Notes: generated by a model not told the origin, from the letters alone. Positions 9,080 to 19,489 are shown, numbered from the stretch's first letter. The stretch is 64,000 nt of DNA from Mycobacterium pinniadriaticum (GCF_026242045.1 NZ_JAPJDO010000006.1:62001-126000), one strand, 5' to 3'. Numbers and translations are program-made.

Positions 9080-10281
9080 GCACCACCGAACTGACGGCGG
9101 CTCACGCGGAGATCGTCACGGCGACACTGCCGCTCGTCGGTGCGCATGTCGACGAGATCACGGTGGCGTTCTATCGTCGAATGTTCGAGGCGCACCCCGA
9201 ACTGCTGCGCACCCTGTTCAACCGCGGGAACCAGGCGCAGGGATCCCAGCAGCGCGCGCTGGCCGCGTCGATCGCGACCTTCGCCACGCACCTGGTCAAC
9301 CCGGACTTGCCGCACCCGAGCGAACTGCTGTCCCGCATCGGCCACAAGCACGCATCGTTGGGGGTGACCGCCGACCAATATCCGATCGTGCACGAGCATC
9401 TGTTCGCCGCGATCGTCGAGGTCCTTGGTGCCGAGACCGTGACCGCGGAGGTGGCGACGGCCTGGGATCGGGTGTACTGGATGATGGCCGACACCCTGAT
9501 TGCGTTGGAGCGCGATCTCTACCGCGGCGCCGGTGTCGACGACGGGGATGTCTTCCGCCGACTGCGGGTCACCGCTCGTGAAGACGATCCCTCCGGCGCC
9601 GTGTTGCTCACGGTCAGCGCCGACGGGTTGTCCAACATGATTCCGGCACAATATGTTTCGGTGGGTGTGACGTTGCCGGACGGCGCCCGCCAGCTGCGCC
9701 AGTACAGCTTGGTGAACGCTCCTGGCGCTGCCGAGCTGACGTTCGCGGTCAAGCCGCTGGAAGCCGACGGTGCGCACCCGGCGGGGGAGGTGTCCAATTG
9801 GATCCGCACCAACGTCCGCGTGGGTGATCTGCTCGACGTCACGGTTCCGTTCGGCGACCTTCCGGAGCCGCGCAGCGGGTCGCCGCTGGTTCTGATTTCC
9901 GCCGGCATCGGCATCACTCCGATGATCGGCATCCTGGAGTATCTTGTCGAAAACGCCTACCAGGCAACGGTGCAGGTGCTGCATGCCGACCGCAGCGAGT
10001 TCACTCATCCGCTGCGCAAGCGGCACCGCGAACTGGTCGACATCCTGCCCGACGCCAGTCTGCAGCTGTGGTACACCGACGATGTCGACGGCGGCAGCGC
10101 GGGCATTCACCAGGGGCTGATGGACCTCGAGGGCGTCGACATCGCCGACAGCGCCGAGATCTACCTCTGCGGCAATGACGGATTCGTCCAGGCGGTGCGC
10201 GCTCAGCTGACCGCCCGCGGTATCGCCGCCAGCCGCGTGCACTGCGAGTTGTTCAGCCCGAACGACTGGCTGCTCGACTAG
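9076..10281 (+). CDS. hmp: flavohemoglobin, nitric oxide dioxygenase
   Basis: Hmp oxidises NO to nitrate using O2 and NAD(P)H. The 401-residue protein has an N-terminal globin domain (about 1-140; the proximal His lies in IGHKHASLG, with YPIVHEHL following), an FAD-binding domain (about 150-260; RQYSLVNAP), and an NAD-binding domain (about 270-400; GIGITPMIGIL and the late LCGNDGFV). It is translationally coupled to nsrR, so induction by NO through NsrR is expected. Downstream is a hairpin shared with the converging aldo/keto reductase gene. Confidence 0.96.
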   Translation: MSTTELTAAHAEIVTATLPLVGAHVDEITVAFYRRMFEAHPELLRTLFNRGNQAQGSQQRALAASIATFATHLVNPDLPHPSELLSRIGHKHASLGVTADQYPIVHEHLFAAIVEVLGAETVTAEVATAWDRVYWMMADTLIALERDLYRGAGVDDGDVFRRLRVTAREDDPSGAVLLTVSADGLSNMIPAQYVSVGVTLPDGARQLRQYSLVNAPGAAELTFAVKPLEADGAHPAGEVSNWIRTNVRVGDLLDVTVPFGDLPEPRSGSPLVLISAGIGITPMIGILEYLVENAYQATVQVLHADRSEFTHPLRKRHRELVDILPDASLQLWYTDDVDGGSAGIHQGLMDLEGVDIADSAEIYLCGNDGFVQAVRAQLTARGIAASRVHCELFSPNDWLLD

Positions 10282-10292
10282 CGCGGCACCCG

Positions 10293-10343
10293 CTCTGCGG
10301 TGAGCGCGTGTTTCGCAGGAGGTGTCACGCTCTCACCGCAGAA
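10293..10343. terminator. hairpin between converging hmp and aldo/keto reductase genes
   Basis: Arms 10293-10310 and 10326-10343 are complementary at 16 of 18 positions (left CTCTGCGGTGAGCGCGTG), around a 15-base loop. The position between two converging stops fits a bidirectional terminator. It has no clear U-tract, as is common in mycobacteria. Confidence 0.6.
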
Positions 10344-10386
10344 TCGGCGCAGCGGCCGCAGAGTCGGGCGAAACCTACGCGCCCGT

Positions 10387-11208
10387 TCAGGTTGCCGGAT
10401 TCGGCAGGAACCGGGTCCCGTCGTCGAGCCCGTTGAGATTCTCGACCTGCTCGGCGGTGAGCTCGAAGTCGAACACGTCGGCGTTCTCGGCGATCTGTGC
10501 CGGATCAGTCGAGCGGGGGATGACGATATCGCCCTGTTGCAGGCTCCAGCGGATCAGCACCTGTGCCGGTGACTTGCCGTGCGCCGCAGCCACTTCAGCG
10601 ACCGCCGGAAGTTCGAGAAGCTTGCCCTCACCCAGCGGGATGTACGCGCCGGTGATGATCGAATGCTCGGCGTGCACCGCGCGCAACTCGGTCTGGCTGA
10701 GCAGCGGGTGCAGTTCAACCTGATTGACCACCGGCGGGAAGTAGCTCAGGTCGATGATGTCCGACAGGTTTTCGGGAGTGAAGTTCGCGACACCGATCGA
10801 CCTGATCAGGCCGTCCTGGCGGGAGCGCATCATGCCGCCCCAGGCGTCGATGTACTTGCCGTTCGCCTCGGCGGGCCAGTCCACCAGATAGAGATCCACA
10901 TACTCCAGGCCGAGGCGTTCAAGGCTGGCCTTGATGGCGTCCTGGGAGGACTGGAAACCCTGATCCTCGGTGGCGAGCTTGGTGGTGATGAACAGTTCGT
11001 CGCGGGCGATGCCCGACGCGGCGATGGCGCGCCCGACGGCCTCTTCATTGCCTTTGGCAGTGTCGATCATCCGGTAACCGGCCTCCAGGGCGCTGGCCAC
11101 CGCGCTCTCCGTGTCGGCGGCGGACATCTCGGCGACGCCGAGGCCCAGTGCCGGGATGGTGTTGTCGTCGTTGAGCGTGACGGTGGGGATCTGCGCCGTC
11201 GGCGTCAT
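10387..11208 (-). CDS. aldo/keto reductase family protein lacking two catalytic residues
   Basis: A 273-residue TIM-barrel protein, orthologous by position to Rv2971 (AKR5H family). It keeps D49 (IDTA) and K77 (TTKLA) of the Asp-Tyr-Lys-His tetrad. The loop normally reading D-T-A-x-x-Y-x-N-E is shortened to DTAKGNEE, so the catalytic Tyr is gone, and the His of the L-x-HWP motif is replaced by D110 (LYLVDWP). The NADPH-binding C-terminal region ([14 protein letters not shown]) is retained. It may be a pseudo-enzyme, a cofactor-binding protein, or use altered chemistry. The start at 11208 is preceded by an AGGCAGGTGAC ribosome site. A longer open frame to 12018 is only the antisense of the hydrolase gene. 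Confidence 0.9.
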   Translation of the reverse strand: MTPTAQIPTVTLNDDNTIPALGLGVAEMSAADTESAVASALEAGYRMIDTAKGNEEAVGRAIAASGIARDELFITTKLATEDQGFQSSQDAIKASLERLGLEYVDLYLVDWPAEANGKYIDAWGGMMRSRQDGLIRSIGVANFTPENLSDIIDLSYFPPVVNQVELHPLLSQTELRAVHAEHSIITGAYIPLGEGKLLELPAVAEVAAAHGKSPAQVLIRWSLQQGDIVIPRSTDPAQIAENADVFDFELTAEQVENLNGLDDGTRFLPNPAT

Positions 11209-11466
11209 GTCACCTGCCTGTGGAATCGGAGTTTGCCCAGGTCGGCGCCCGGGCATCATCGGTTGGGGGGTCACCGACTTCGGGTTGACGATAGTACCCA
11301 GGTCGATATGTCGGCTGAGCAGGCCCGGCGCGCCGCTCCCGGCGCAGGCGTCAATTTGCGGCATCGTCAGCCGACAGCTCTGGCCGGAGCCTGACAGACC
11401 ACTTCCAGCGCGGGTCCCGTACGCTGCGTCGATGCCGACCGCACACCAGAAGTGAGGGGAGCAGTG

Positions 11467-12540
11467 ATGGCCGGAAGTCGATGGTCCAAACGTGCGCTCG
11501 CGCTGACCAGCCGGGCGGGAGTCAAGGTCATCCCCCGGCTGCCCGGCGGCCTCAAGCGATTGATGTCGGGGGGACGGGCCATCACGATCGACGGGAACAC
11601 GCTCGATCCGTCGATCCAGATGATGCTGGTCGCCCAGCGGGCGCTCGGGATCAGCAGCCTGGCGGTTCGCGGCGATCCGATTGCCACCCGCCGGCAGAAC
11701 CAGGAGGCCACCGCCAGCCTCGACGAGGCCGATGTCCACGCCGCCGGCATCGGGTCCGTCGCCATTCCCGGGCCGGCGGGGACCATCCTTGCCCGGCACT
11801 ATCGCCCGGCCGTCGACGGTCACGCGCCGTTGCTGGTCTTCTACCACGGGGGCGGATTCGTCTTCGGCGACCTGGAAACCCATGATGCGGCGTGCCGGCT
11901 GATCTGCCGCGATGGCGCTGTGCACGTCCTGGCCATCGACTATCGGCTGGCCCCTGAACACAAGGCACCCGCCGCCGTCGATGACGCCTACGCCGCCTAT
12001 CTGTGGGCCCGCGAGCACGCTGCGGAACTCGGCGCCGACCCCGAGCGGATCGCCGTCGGTGGGGACAGCGCCGGCGGCTGCTTGGCGGCCGTCGTGACCC
12101 GGTTGGCCCGCGACCGCGGGGCCGCCCTGCCCACCCTGCAGTGGCTGATTTATCCGGCCACCGACCTGCGCGGAGGCACCACGTCGCGCACGTTGTTCGC
12201 CGAGGGTTTCCTGTTGACCAAGGCCGACATGGACTGGTTCACCGATGCCTATGTCGACGGGTCAGGTCTCGAACTGGCCGATCCGCTGGTCTCCCCGTTG
12301 CTGGCCGACGACCTCAGCGGCTTGTCGCCGGCGTTGGTGGTCACGGCCGGGTTCGACCCGCTGCGTGACGAGGGCGAGCAGTACGCGGACAAGCTGCGGG
12401 CGGCGGGGGTGACCGTCGACGCGCGGCAGATGGGTCCGATGACCCATGCGTTCCTCAACATGAACGCGCTGGGCGGCCAGGTCAGCCGGTGCAACGCTGA
12501 GATGATTTCGGCGCTGCGCGCGCACCTGGCCCGCGGCTGA
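11467..12540 (+). CDS. alpha/beta-hydrolase, HSL-type esterase/lipase (LipN-like)
   Basis: A 357-residue serine hydrolase of the hormone-sensitive-lipase family. The oxyanion-hole motif HGGGF, the nucleophile elbow GDSAGG, a catalytic-Asp region ([13 protein letters not shown]) and the catalytic His in MTHAFL are all visible. It takes the position of lipN (Rv2970c) relative to the DsbA-like gene. I chose the ATG at 11467, with GAGGGGAG upstream, over an in-frame GTG at 11452. It is divergent from the aldo/keto reductase gene; the 258 bases between them show no recognised element. Such enzymes hydrolyse short to medium acyl esters; the natural substrate is unknown. Confidence 0.88.
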   Translation: MAGSRWSKRALALTSRAGVKVIPRLPGGLKRLMSGGRAITIDGNTLDPSIQMMLVAQRALGISSLAVRGDPIATRRQNQEATASLDEADVHAAGIGSVAIPGPAGTILARHYRPAVDGHAPLLVFYHGGGFVFGDLETHDAACRLICRDGAVHVLAIDYRLAPEHKAPAAVDDAYAAYLWAREHAAELGADPERIAVGGDSAGGCLAAVVTRLARDRGAALPTLQWLIYPATDLRGGTTSRTLFAEGFLLTKADMDWFTDAYVDGSGLELADPLVSPLLADDLSGLSPALVVTAGFDPLRDEGEQYADKLRAAGVTVDARQMGPMTHAFLNMNALGGQVSRCNAEMISALRAHLARG

Positions 12541-12546
12541 CCTTCC

Positions 12547-12576
12547 CGGCGGGCTGGAGCGAAGCGACCTGGGGAA
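12547..12576. repeat. short interspersed GC-rich repeat, copy 2 (intergenic)
   Basis: Second copy of the element found inside ung, with the core GGAGCGAAGCGACC; 26 of the first 28 bases match. It begins seven bases after the LipN-like stop and precedes the DsbA-like gene, so here it is non-coding. Confidence 0.6.
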
Positions 12577-12651
12577 TGATCGGGCCCGAACACGCCGCCG
12601 GTACTCTAGAGGCGCCAACACCGAGTCTCGACAGCGAGGATCAGCCGACCC

Positions 12652-13443
12652 GTGGCCACGAACAAGAAAAGCGCCCCCCGCTACGACCTGAAAGCCCAGG
12701 ACCGCAGGCGCAACCTCATCATCCAGCTGGGGCTTACCGCGATCGTCGTCATCTTCGCCGTGGCTCTGGTCCTCTACATCGTGATGGGTCACGACAAGAA
12801 GGTCGCGAGCGGCGACGCGCAAGCCGTACGGATCACGTCTCCCGCGCTGATCAAGAAGGACGGCACCGACGAGCCCAAGGCAGTTCTGTCCCTCTACGAG
12901 GACTTCCAGTGCCCGCACTGCAAGGAATTCGAGAAGGACTACGGCCCGACCATCACCAAGCTGGTCGACGCCGGAGCGGTGGCCACCGATTACTACATGG
13001 TCGCCATCCTGAACTCACCGGTCAACAAGAACTACTCGACGCGCGCTGCCAACGCCGCCTACTGCGTCGCCGACGAGAACAAAGAGGCCTTCCTGCGGTT
13101 CCACGGCGCGTTGTTCGCCCAGCAGCCTGAGGAGGGCTCGGCCAACGTGCCGGACAACAACGCGCTGATCGAGACCGCCCGTCAGGCCGGTGTTGTCGGC
13201 GGCGTTCCGCAGTGCATCAACAGCGGGAAGTACGACGACATGGTCAACGGCCTGGCCGCGGCCGCCAAGATCTCCGCGACACCGACCGTCCGGCTCAACG
13301 GCGAGGACATCAGTCCCGCCTCCCCCGAGGATCTGGTCGCCAAGGTGAAGGCCGTCGTCGGCAACGTGCCGGGTTTGGACGGCGCGTCGACCCCGGCCCC
13401 GGCGGCTCCCGCTCCGGCTACTCCGGCCCCCGTGGCGCCGTGA
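12652..13443 (+). CDS. membrane-anchored DsbA-like thiol-disulfide oxidoreductase
   Basis: A 263-residue protein with a single N-terminal membrane anchor (about residues 24-46) and an extracytoplasmic thioredoxin-fold DsbA domain with active site C87-P-H-C90. The cis-Pro loop is in SATPTVRLNG. A Pro/Ala-rich tail ends the protein. It corresponds to Rv2969c, the DsbA partner of mycobacterial VKOR. The GTG start at 12652 gives the expected MATNKKS-type N-terminus. The stop overlaps the VKOR GTG start (GTGA), so both are made together. Role: disulfide formation in secreted proteins. Confidence 0.92.
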   Translation: MATNKKSAPRYDLKAQDRRRNLIIQLGLTAIVVIFAVALVLYIVMGHDKKVASGDAQAVRITSPALIKKDGTDEPKAVLSLYEDFQCPHCKEFEKDYGPTITKLVDAGAVATDYYMVAILNSPVNKNYSTRAANAAYCVADENKEAFLRFHGALFAQQPEEGSANVPDNNALIETARQAGVVGGVPQCINSGKYDDMVNGLAAAAKISATPTVRLNGEDISPASPEDLVAKVKAVVGNVPGLDGASTPAPAAPAPATPAPVAP

Positions 13444-14081
13444 GCGTGGCGACCCCGGCGCCGGTGGAGCCGACGGAACCCGCCGCCGAGGCGGGGGCCG
13501 CGCCGGGCGGAGTCGCGGTGCGTGCGGCCAGTGCCTGGTGGGTGCTGATCGCCGGTGTCGTGGGTCTGGTCGCGTCGGCGACCCTGGCGATCGAGAAGAT
13601 CGAGATCCTGATCAACCCGGCCTACGTGCCGACCTGCAGCATCAACCCGGTGCTCTCCTGCGGGTCGGTGATGGTCACCCCGCAGGCGTCGCTGTTCGGC
13701 TTCCCCAACCCGTTGCTCGGCATCGCCGGGTTCTCCGTCGTCGTGGTCACCGGAGTGCTGGCGGTCGCCAAGGTCCGGCTGCCCCGGTGGTACTGGCTGG
13801 GCCTGACGGCCGGCACGGCGTTGGCCGTGGTGTTCATCCACTGGCTGATCTTCCAGACGCTGTACCGCATCGGTGCGCTGTGCCCCTACTGCATGGTGGT
13901 GTGGTCGGTCACGATCCCGCTGTTGGTGGTGGTGTCCTCGATCGCGCTTCGCCCGTTCGCCGGTAACGCGGTGGCCCGGGTGCTCTACACGTGGCGCTGG
14001 TCGCTGGTGACGCTGTGGTTCACCGCGGTTATCCTGCTGATTCTGGTCCGGTTCTGGAACTATTGGTCGACACTCATCTAG
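13440..14081 (+). CDS. vitamin K epoxide reductase (VKOR) family protein
   Basis: VKOR reoxidises DsbA and passes electrons to menaquinone, replacing DsbB in actinobacteria. The 213-residue membrane protein has about five transmembrane helices, the loop cysteines C66 and C74, and the CxxC active site C148-P-Y-C151. The GTG at 13440 overlaps the DsbA-like stop and gives the orthologous N-terminus; an upstream open frame within the DsbA-like gene is a shadow. pyc follows after 35 bases. Confidence 0.95.
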   Translation: MSVATPAPVEPTEPAAEAGAAPGGVAVRAASAWWVLIAGVVGLVASATLAIEKIEILINPAYVPTCSINPVLSCGSVMVTPQASLFGFPNPLLGIAGFSVVVVTGVLAVAKVRLPRWYWLGLTAGTALAVVFIHWLIFQTLYRIGALCPYCMVVWSVTIPLLVVVSSIALRPFAGNAVARVLYTWRWSLVTLWFTAVILLILVRFWNYWSTLI

Positions 14082-14116
14082 TCGCGCCGCGTCGGCACGG
14101 GGGGTAGGGTCCGCAC

Positions 14117-17100
14117 GTGATCTCCAAAGTCCTTGTTGCTAACCGTGGTGAGATCGCGATTCGCGCCTTCCGCGCCGCCTACGAGATGGGCATCGGCACG
14201 GTTGCGATCTATCCCTATGAGGACCGCAATTCGCTGCATCGGCTGAAGGCCGATGAGTCGTATCAGATCGGCGACATCGGGCATCCGGTGCGTGCGTATT
14301 TGTCGGTCGACGAGATCGTTGCCACCGCACAGGCGGCCGGCGCCGACGCGATCTACCCGGGTTACGGCTTCTTGTCGGAGAATCCCGAACTGGCGTCGTC
14401 CTGCGCGGCGGCGGGCATCACTTTCATCGGGCCCGACGCGGCGATCCTGGAGCTCACCGGAAACAAGGCCCGCGCGATCGCGGCGGCCGCGGCGGCGGGG
14501 CTGCCGGTACTCGCGTCGTCAGTGCCCTCGTCGTCGGTGGATGAACTGGTCGAAGCCGCGACCGCCATGGAGTTCCCGTTGTTCGTCAAGGCGGTCGCAG
14601 GCGGCGGCGGACGCGGTATGCGCCGGGTGACTGATCCGTCGGGGCTGCCGGAGGCGATCGAGGCGGCCAGTCGCGAGGCCGAGTCCGCGTTCGGGGATCC
14701 CACGGTGTTCCTCGAGCAGGCCGTGGTCAATCCGCGCCATATCGAGGTCCAGATCCTGGCCGACACCTACGGCAATGTGATCCATCTGTTCGAACGGGAC
14801 TGCAGTGTGCAGCGCCGCCATCAGAAGGTCATCGAGCTGGCTCCGGCGCCCAACCTGGATCCGGTTCTACGTGACCAGATCTGTGCCGACGCGGTCGCGT
14901 TCGCCCGGCACATCGGCTACAGCTGCGCGGGCACCGTCGAATTCCTGCTCGACGAGCGCGGCCGGCATGTGTTCATCGAGATGAATCCCCGGATCCAGGT
15001 CGAGCACACCGTGACCGAGGAGATCACCGATGTCGATCTGGTGTCGGCGCAGTTACGGATCGCCGCGGGGGAGACGCTGGCCGACCTGGGGCTGACCCAG
15101 CAGTCGATCCGGCCCCACGGCGCGGCGCTGCAATGCCGGATCACCACCGAGGACCCGGCTAACGGTTTCCGGCCCGACACCGGGCGGATCACCACGTACC
15201 GGTCACCGGGTGGGGCGGGAATCCGACTCGACGGCGGAACGCATCTGGGCGCCGAGGTCGCGGCACACTTCGATTCGATGCTGGTGAAACTCACCTGCCG
15301 GGGCCGTGATTTTCCGGCCGCGGTGGCCCGGGCCAGGCGTGCGGTCGCCGAATTCCGAATCCGCGGGGTGTCGACGAATATCCCGTTCCTGCAAGCTGTT
15401 CTGGACGACCCGGACTTCCGGGCCGGACGCATCACCACGTCGTTCATCGACGAGCGTCCGCAGCTGCTGACGGCACGTACCTCGGCCGACCGCGGCACCA
15501 AGATGCTCAAATTCCTGGCCGAGGTGACGGTCAACTCGCCCTACCGCGACCGTCCCCGCGTCTACCCCCAGGACAAGCTGCCCGAGATCGACATCGCCTC
15601 GACCACCCCGCCGCCGGGCAGCAAGCAACGCCTGGTCGAATTGGGCCCCGAGGGATTCGCCCAGTGGCTCAGGGATTCCCCGGCCGTCGGCGTGACCGAT
15701 ACGACGTTCCGCGATGCGCATCAGTCGCTGCTGGCGACACGGGTGCGTTCATCGGGATTACTGGCGGTGGCTCCCTACATTGCGCGGCTGACTCCGCAGC
15801 TGTTGTCGATCGAATGCTGGGGTGGCGCCACTTACGATGTGGCGCTTCGCTTCCTCAAGGAAGACCCGTGGGAGCGGCTGGCGTCGATTCGGGAGGCGAT
15901 GCCCAACATCTGCCTGCAGATGTTGCTGCGCGGGCGCAACACCGTGGGGTACACGCCGTACCCGGAGGCGGTGACTCATGCGTTCGTCGACGAGGCCGCC
16001 CGCACCGGTGTCGACATCTTCCGCATCTTCGATGCACTCAACAATGTCGAGTCGATGCGACCCGCGATCGACGCGGTGCGCCAAACCGGTTCGGCCGTTG
16101 CCGAAGTCGCGATGAGCTATACCGGTGACCTGTCCGACCCGGCCGAGACTCTCTACACGCTCGATTATTGGCTGCGGTTGGCCGAGCAGATCGTCGACGC
16201 GGGCGCGCACGTGCTGGGGATCAAGGACATGGCCGGCCTGCTGCGTCCGCCGGCGGCGGCCACCCTGGTGTCGGCGCTGCGCAGTCGCTTCGACCTGCCG
16301 GTGCACGTGCACACCCACGACACCCCCGGCGGCCAGCTGGCCACCTATGTCGCGGCCTGGCAGGCGGGCGCGAGTGCGGTCGACGGGGCGGCGGCGCCGT
16401 TGTCGGGCACCACCAGCCAGCCGCCGCTGTCGGCGATCGTCGCCGCCGCGGCGCACACCACCTTCGACACCGGTCTGGACCTGGGTGCGGTGTGCGATCT
16501 GGAGCCGTACTGGGAGCTGCTGCGGCGGGCATATGCCCCGTTCGAGGCGGGCTTGCCCGCACCGACCGGGCGGGTCTACACCCACGAGATCCCCGGCGGC
16601 CAGCTTTCCAACCTGCGCACCCAAGCCATCGCGCTGGGGCTGGGCGACCGGTTCGAGGACATCGAAGACGCCTATGCCGGAGCCGATGCGATCCTGGGCC
16701 GCCTGGTCAAGGTCACCCCGTCGAGCAAGGTGGTCGGAGATTTGGCGTTGGCATTGGTCGGTGCGGGCATCACCGCGAAAGAATTCGCTGAGGACCCCGC
16801 GCGTCACGACATCCCCGATTCGGTGATCGGCTTCCTGCGCGGCGAACTGGGTGACCCGCCCGGCGGCTGGCCGGAACCGTTGCGCACCAAGGCATTGGAG
16901 GGCCGCGGGCCGGCCAAACCCGAGCAGCCGCTGTCGGTCGAGGACGAGAAGGTGCTCGGCGAGCCCGGAGTGCTGCGCCAGGCCGCACTGAACCGGCTGC
17001 TGTTCCCCGGCCCCACAAGGGAATTCGAAGCCCACCGGGAGGAATACGGGGACACGTCGGGGTTGAGTGCCAACCAGTTCTTCTGCGGGCTACGTCACGG

Positions 17101-17509
17101 TGACGAGCATCGTATCGTGCTCGAGCGCGGTGTCGACCTCATCGTCGGGCTGGAGGCGATCTCCGACGCCGATGAGCGGGGGATGCGCACGGTCATGTGC
17201 ATCATCAACGGCCAGTTGCGCCCGGTGCTGGTGCGCGACACCAGCATCGCCGAGACGGTGCCGACGGCGGAGAAGGCCGACCGCGCCAACCCCGACCATA
17301 TCGCCGCCCCGTTCGCCGGGGTGGTCACCGTCGGGGTGGCCGTGGGTGACGAGGTCGCCGCCGGCCAGACCATCGCCACCATCGAGGCGATGAAGATGGA
17401 GGCCGCCATCACCGCGCCCAAGGCCGGCACCGTCCACCGCGTCGCCGTCGCCAGCACCGCCCAGGTCGAAGGCGGGGACCTGCTGGCGGTGATCGGGGGC
17501 TCGGCCTGA
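14117..17509 (+). CDS. pyc: pyruvate carboxylase
   Basis: This biotin enzyme carboxylates pyruvate to oxaloacetate for anaplerosis (pca in M. tuberculosis naming). At 1130 residues it has the full single-chain layout: biotin carboxylase/ATP-grasp (about 1-450, [10 protein letters not shown] and [15 protein letters not shown]), carboxyltransferase TIM barrel (about 530-810, [16 protein letters not shown]), and C-terminal biotinyl domain with the EAMKMEA motif, biotinylated at K1093. The start is the GTG at 14117. Its stop overlaps the proposed CTG start of rsmD. Confidence 0.97.
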   Translation: MISKVLVANRGEIAIRAFRAAYEMGIGTVAIYPYEDRNSLHRLKADESYQIGDIGHPVRAYLSVDEIVATAQAAGADAIYPGYGFLSENPELASSCAAAGITFIGPDAAILELTGNKARAIAAAAAAGLPVLASSVPSSSVDELVEAATAMEFPLFVKAVAGGGGRGMRRVTDPSGLPEAIEAASREAESAFGDPTVFLEQAVVNPRHIEVQILADTYGNVIHLFERDCSVQRRHQKVIELAPAPNLDPVLRDQICADAVAFARHIGYSCAGTVEFLLDERGRHVFIEMNPRIQVEHTVTEEITDVDLVSAQLRIAAGETLADLGLTQQSIRPHGAALQCRITTEDPANGFRPDTGRITTYRSPGGAGIRLDGGTHLGAEVAAHFDSMLVKLTCRGRDFPAAVARARRAVAEFRIRGVSTNIPFLQAVLDDPDFRAGRITTSFIDERPQLLTARTSADRGTKMLKFLAEVTVNSPYRDRPRVYPQDKLPEIDIASTTPPPGSKQRLVELGPEGFAQWLRDSPAVGVTDTTFRDAHQSLLATRVRSSGLLAVAPYIARLTPQLLSIECWGGATYDVALRFLKEDPWERLASIREAMPNICLQMLLRGRNTVGYTPYPEAVTHAFVDEAARTGVDIFRIFDALNNVESMRPAIDAVRQTGSAVAEVAMSYTGDLSDPAETLYTLDYWLRLAEQIVDAGAHVLGIKDMAGLLRPPAAATLVSALRSRFDLPVHVHTHDTPGGQLATYVAAWQAGASAVDGAAAPLSGTTSQPPLSAIVAAAAHTTFDTGLDLGAVCDLEPYWELLRRAYAPFEAGLPAPTGRVYTHEIPGGQLSNLRTQAIALGLGDRFEDIEDAYAGADAILGRLVKVTPSSKVVGDLALALVGAGITAKEFAEDPARHDIPDSVIGFLRGELGDPPGGWPEPLRTKALEGRGPAKPEQPLSVEDEKVLGEPGVLRQAALNRLLFPGPTREFEAHREEYGDTSGLSANQFFCGLRHGDEHRIVLERGVDLIVGLEAISDADERGMRTVMCIINGQLRPVLVRDTSIAETVPTAEKADRANPDHIAAPFAGVVTVGVAVGDEVAAGQTIATIEAMKMEAAITAPKAGTVHRVAVASTAQVEGGDLLAVIGGSA

Positions 17510-18057
17510 CCCGGATCGTCGGAGGCAGCGCCGGTGGCCGGCGCATCGATGTGCCGGCGCGCGGAACACGCCCGACCACCGACCGGGTCCGAGAGGCGCT
17601 GTTCAATGTCCTCGCCGCGCGCCGGGATTTCGACGGGCTGCGGGTGTTGGACCTCTATGCGGGGTCGGGCGCGCTCGGGCTCGAGGCACTGTCGCGTGGC
17701 GCGGTCTCGGCGCTATTCGTCGAAAGTGATTCGCGCGCAGTAGCGGTCATCAAACGCAATATCGCGACCCTGGGGCTGGACGGTGCGACCGTGCGGCGCG
17801 GCACGGTCACCGCGGTGTTGGGGGCGGGCGCGGACGGTCCGGTGGATCTTGTGCTGGCCGACCCGCCCTATGAGGTGCCGACCGCGGAGATCGAAGCGCT
17901 GCTCGACAGTCTGGACCGCAATGGCTGGCTCGGGCCGGGCACCGTCGTCGTGATCGAACGGCCGGCCGCCTCGGCCGAACTCACCTGGCCGGCGGGCTGG
18001 ACCGGGTGGCCGGTGCGTCGGTACGGGGACACCAGGGTTGAGCTGGGGGAGTGCTAA
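17506..18057 (+). CDS. rsmD: 16S rRNA (guanine966-N2)-methyltransferase RsmD
   Basis: RsmD methylates G966 of 16S rRNA on the assembled 30S subunit. The conserved N-terminus (T-R-I-V-G-G-x-A-G-G-R-R-I) is encoded from 17509 on, but in this frame the only plausible initiator before it is CTG at 17506, which overlaps the pyc TGA as CTGA. The first standard initiator, GTG at 17551, would cut into the conserved region. Motifs: [18 protein letters not shown] for SAM binding and the catalytic ADPPYE. The 183-residue length with the CTG start is right for the family. A coaD start follows after 24 bases. Confidence 0.88.
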   Translation: MTRIVGGSAGGRRIDVPARGTRPTTDRVREALFNVLAARRDFDGLRVLDLYAGSGALGLEALSRGAVSALFVESDSRAVAVIKRNIATLGLDGATVRRGTVTAVLGAGADGPVDLVLADPPYEVPTAEIEALLDSLDRNGWLGPGTVVVIERPAASAELTWPAGWTGWPVRRYGDTRVELGEC

Positions 18058-18081
18058 CGCGAGCCTGATAGCGTTTCCGGA

Positions 18082-18561
18082 ATGAGTGGCGCGGTATGTC
18101 CGGGATCGTTCGATCCGGTGACGCTGGGCCATGTCGACATCTTCGAGCGCGCCGCCGCGCAATTCGACGAGGTGATCGTCGCCGTGCTGATCAACCCCAA
18201 CAAGTCGGGGATGTTCGACATCGATGAGCGGATCGCCATGATCTCCGAAGCCACCGCACACCTGCCGAACCTGCGCGCCGAGTCGGGGCAGGGCCTGGTT
18301 GTCGACTTCGTCAAGCAGCGCGGTTTCACCGCGATCGTCAAGGGCCTGCGCACCGGAACCGACTTCGAATACGAGCTGCAGATGGCTCAGATGAACAAGC
18401 ACATCGCCGGGGTGGACACGTTCTTCGTGGCCACCACACCGCAGTATTCGTTCGTGTCGTCGTCGCTGGCCAAAGAGGTGGCGACGCTGGGCGGTGACGT
18501 CTCGGCGTTGCTGCCGGAGTCGGTGAACCGCCGCCTGCGGGCCAAACTGTCCGGTCGCTGA
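18082..18561 (+). CDS. coaD: phosphopantetheine adenylyltransferase
   Basis: CoaD transfers AMP from ATP to 4'-phosphopantetheine, the penultimate step of coenzyme A synthesis. The 159-residue protein has the nucleotidyltransferase signature [11 protein letters not shown] at the start, a later [12 protein letters not shown] substrate loop, and [13 protein letters not shown] near the C-terminus. It follows rsmD, the usual bacterial pairing. The 190 bases after it (18562-18751) lead to sepIVA and correspond to the site of the PDIM/PGL gene block in M. tuberculosis, which is absent here. Confidence 0.96.
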   Translation: MSGAVCPGSFDPVTLGHVDIFERAAAQFDEVIVAVLINPNKSGMFDIDERIAMISEATAHLPNLRAESGQGLVVDFVKQRGFTAIVKGLRTGTDFEYELQMAQMNKHIAGVDTFFVATTPQYSFVSSSLAKEVATLGGDVSALLPESVNRRLRAKLSGR

Positions 18562-18751
18562 GCTCGAGCCGCGAACGGGGTCGTGGATTACCCACCCATC
18601 CGCACCCCAGCCCGACATAATCTCCCACCAGACGCCGCTGACCGGTGCGGTTGCCGGAAACGTCTTTCCGACACACCGGGCCCGCCACCACTGTCACAGG
18701 CGTAACACCAGGCACACTGGTCACTACCAACTACGCCAGGAGGGCGGCGCC

Positions 18752-19489
18752 GTGTACCGAGTTTTTGAAGCGCTCGACGAGCTGAGCGCAATCGTCGAAG
18801 AGGCCCGCGGCGTTCCGATGACGGCTGGATGCGTGGTCCCTCGCGGTGACGTGCTCGAACTCATCGATGACATCAAGGACGCGATCCCCGGCGAGCTCGA
18901 CGACGCCCAGGATGTGCTGGACGCCCGCGATTCGCTGCTGCGGGAGGCCAAAGAGCACAGCGAATCGATGGTGTCGAACTCCACCGCCGAGGCTGACTCG
19001 CTGCTCAGCCATTCCCGCGCCGAGGCGGACCGCCTGCTGGCCGAAGCAAAGTCACAGGCCGACCGGATGGTGGCCGAGGCCCGCCAGCACAGCGAACGCA
19101 TGGTCCACGAAGCGCGCGAGGAGTCCGCCCGCCTCGCCGCGACCGCCAAACGGGAGTACGAGGCCGCCAGCAGCAGGGCCAAGGCCGAGGCCGACCGGCT
19201 GGTGGAGAACGGCAATATCTCCTACGAGAAGGCCGTGCAGGAAGGCATCAAGGAGCAGCAGCGGTTGATCTCGCAGACGGAGGTCGTGCAGGCGGCCAAC
19301 GCTGAGTCGGCCCGGCTGATCGACACCGCACACGCCGAGGCCGACCGGCTGCGCGGCGAGTGCGACATCTACGTCGACAACAAACTCGCCCAGTTCGAGG
19401 ACTACCTGAACGGCACCTTGCGGTCGGTGAGCCGGGGCCGTCACCAGCTGCGGACCGCGGCGGGCACCCACGACTACGCGCAGCGCTGA
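18752..19489 (+). CDS. sepIVA: DivIVA-like cell-division coiled-coil protein SepIVA
   Basis: A 245-residue, mostly alpha-helical protein that begins MYRVFEALDELSAIVEEARG, matching mycobacterial SepIVA (Rv2927c). SepIVA is a DivIVA-domain septation factor and regulates cell elongation. Heptad-rich coiled coil occupies about residues 55-225 with repeated AEADRLL and EARxHSERM-like units. The GTG start at 18752 follows AGGAGGGCGG. The next gene, DUF177, starts 58 bases downstream. Confidence 0.92.
   Translation: MYRVFEALDELSAIVEEARGVPMTAGCVVPRGDVLELIDDIKDAIPGELDDAQDVLDARDSLLREAKEHSESMVSNSTAEADSLLSHSRAEADRLLAEAKSQADRMVAEARQHSERMVHEAREESARLAATAKREYEAASSRAKAEADRLVENGNISYEKAVQEGIKEQQRLISQTEVVQAANAESARLIDTAHAEADRLRGECDIYVDNKLAQFEDYLNGTLRSVSRGRHQLRTAAGTHDYAQR

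Noticed and set aside
10387..12018. Aldo/keto reductase frame extended to 543 codons
   Set aside because: The added 5' part is antisense to the LipN-like gene; the true start at 11208 has a ribosome site and matches the family N-terminus.
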